Notes under the pieces: generated by a model
The model's input: the letters and a program-made list of their open reading frames with translations, nothing else
Database searches by the model: none
What the model was told of the DNA's origin: nothing
In this document: positions 11,664 to 11,680 of the stretch, one piece after another
Layout of the letters: the number at the start of each line of letters is the position of its first letter
How positions within the stretch are numbered: the stretch's first letter is position 1
Assembly: GCA_001820255.1 (NCBI GenBank)
Contig: MHPA01000004.1
Location: 1-11,680 of the forward strand
From: Candidatus Staskawiczbacteria bacterium RIFCSPLOWO2_01_FULL_38_12b
GTDB taxonomy: Bacteria; Patescibacteriota; Minisyncoccia; Minisyncoccales; Staskawiczbacteraceae
Length of the DNA: 11,680 nucleotides
Direction of reading: 5' to 3'
Position numbers and translations under genes: made by a program

Positions 11664-11680
11664 ATGGAGAAAGCAAGCCA
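11664..11680 (+). CDS. Possible start of the next gene, cut by the window end
   Basis: ATG at 11664 begins MEKAS and runs off the window. It lies 32 bases after the -10 box. There is no Shine-Dalgarno before it; GGAGAAAG (11667-11674) may instead serve a start codon beyond the edge. Confidence 0.3.

Overview
The window looks like a chromosomal segment of a small-genome, AT-rich bacterium, most probably a member of the Candidate Phyla Radiation (Patescibacteria, Parcubacteria-like). This is an inference. It rests on AT-rich coding sequence, start codons without Shine-Dalgarno sequences over most of the window, membrane-anchored redox proteins and DUF4382-type secreted proteins of the kind seen in that group, and intergenic palindromes of the CTTCG..CTCAGG..CAAG type. 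TGA ends several genes and Trp is TGG, so the code is standard.

Layout, all genes on the + strand. (1) 134-942: two small overlapping genes of unknown function that resemble a toxin-antitoxin pair, followed by a clear terminator. (2) 943-1263: an intergenic stretch with a minus-strand gene-tail remnant, a hairpin and the pst promoter. (3) 1264-4932: a high-affinity phosphate ABC transporter, pstS-pstC-pstA-pstB, with two back-to-back hairpins between pstA and pstB and no phoU. (4) 4933-5323: repeats, a terminator-like structure and a long hairpin. (5) 5324-7843: an overlapping three-gene extracytoplasmic thiol-redox operon, made of an anchored thioredoxin (WCPIC), a CcdA-type electron conduit and a DipZ-like anchored thioredoxin (CINC) with a C-terminal beta-rich domain. 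(6) 8013-9098: an anchored DUF4382 protein with a C-terminal CHRD-like domain. (7) 9099-9573: a terminator and several palindromic repeats. (8) 9574-10921: an inositol-monophosphatase-family enzyme followed closely by a small zinc-ribbon protein, both with strong Shine-Dalgarno sites. (9) 11068-11316: an 82-residue Cys-rich protein. (10) 11317-11680: a terminator, a 153-bp element with perfect 17-bp terminal inverted repeats, and a promoter with an embedded dyad just before the start of a possible next gene.

The most striking item is the CcdA homologue. Its conserved first helix (SFLSPCILPIIPGFLSYL) is at the C-terminus instead of the N-terminus, while the other five helices keep their order. 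The protein looks circularly permuted, and the predicted topology remains consistent. In the proposed circuit the CcdA carries electrons from the cytoplasm to the two anchored thioredoxins, which would keep outside cysteines reduced or isomerised. The DUF4382/CHRD-like protein, with two cysteines in its outer domain, is a possible client. The pst cassette supplies phosphate, and the right-hand block appears to be a separate accessory segment.
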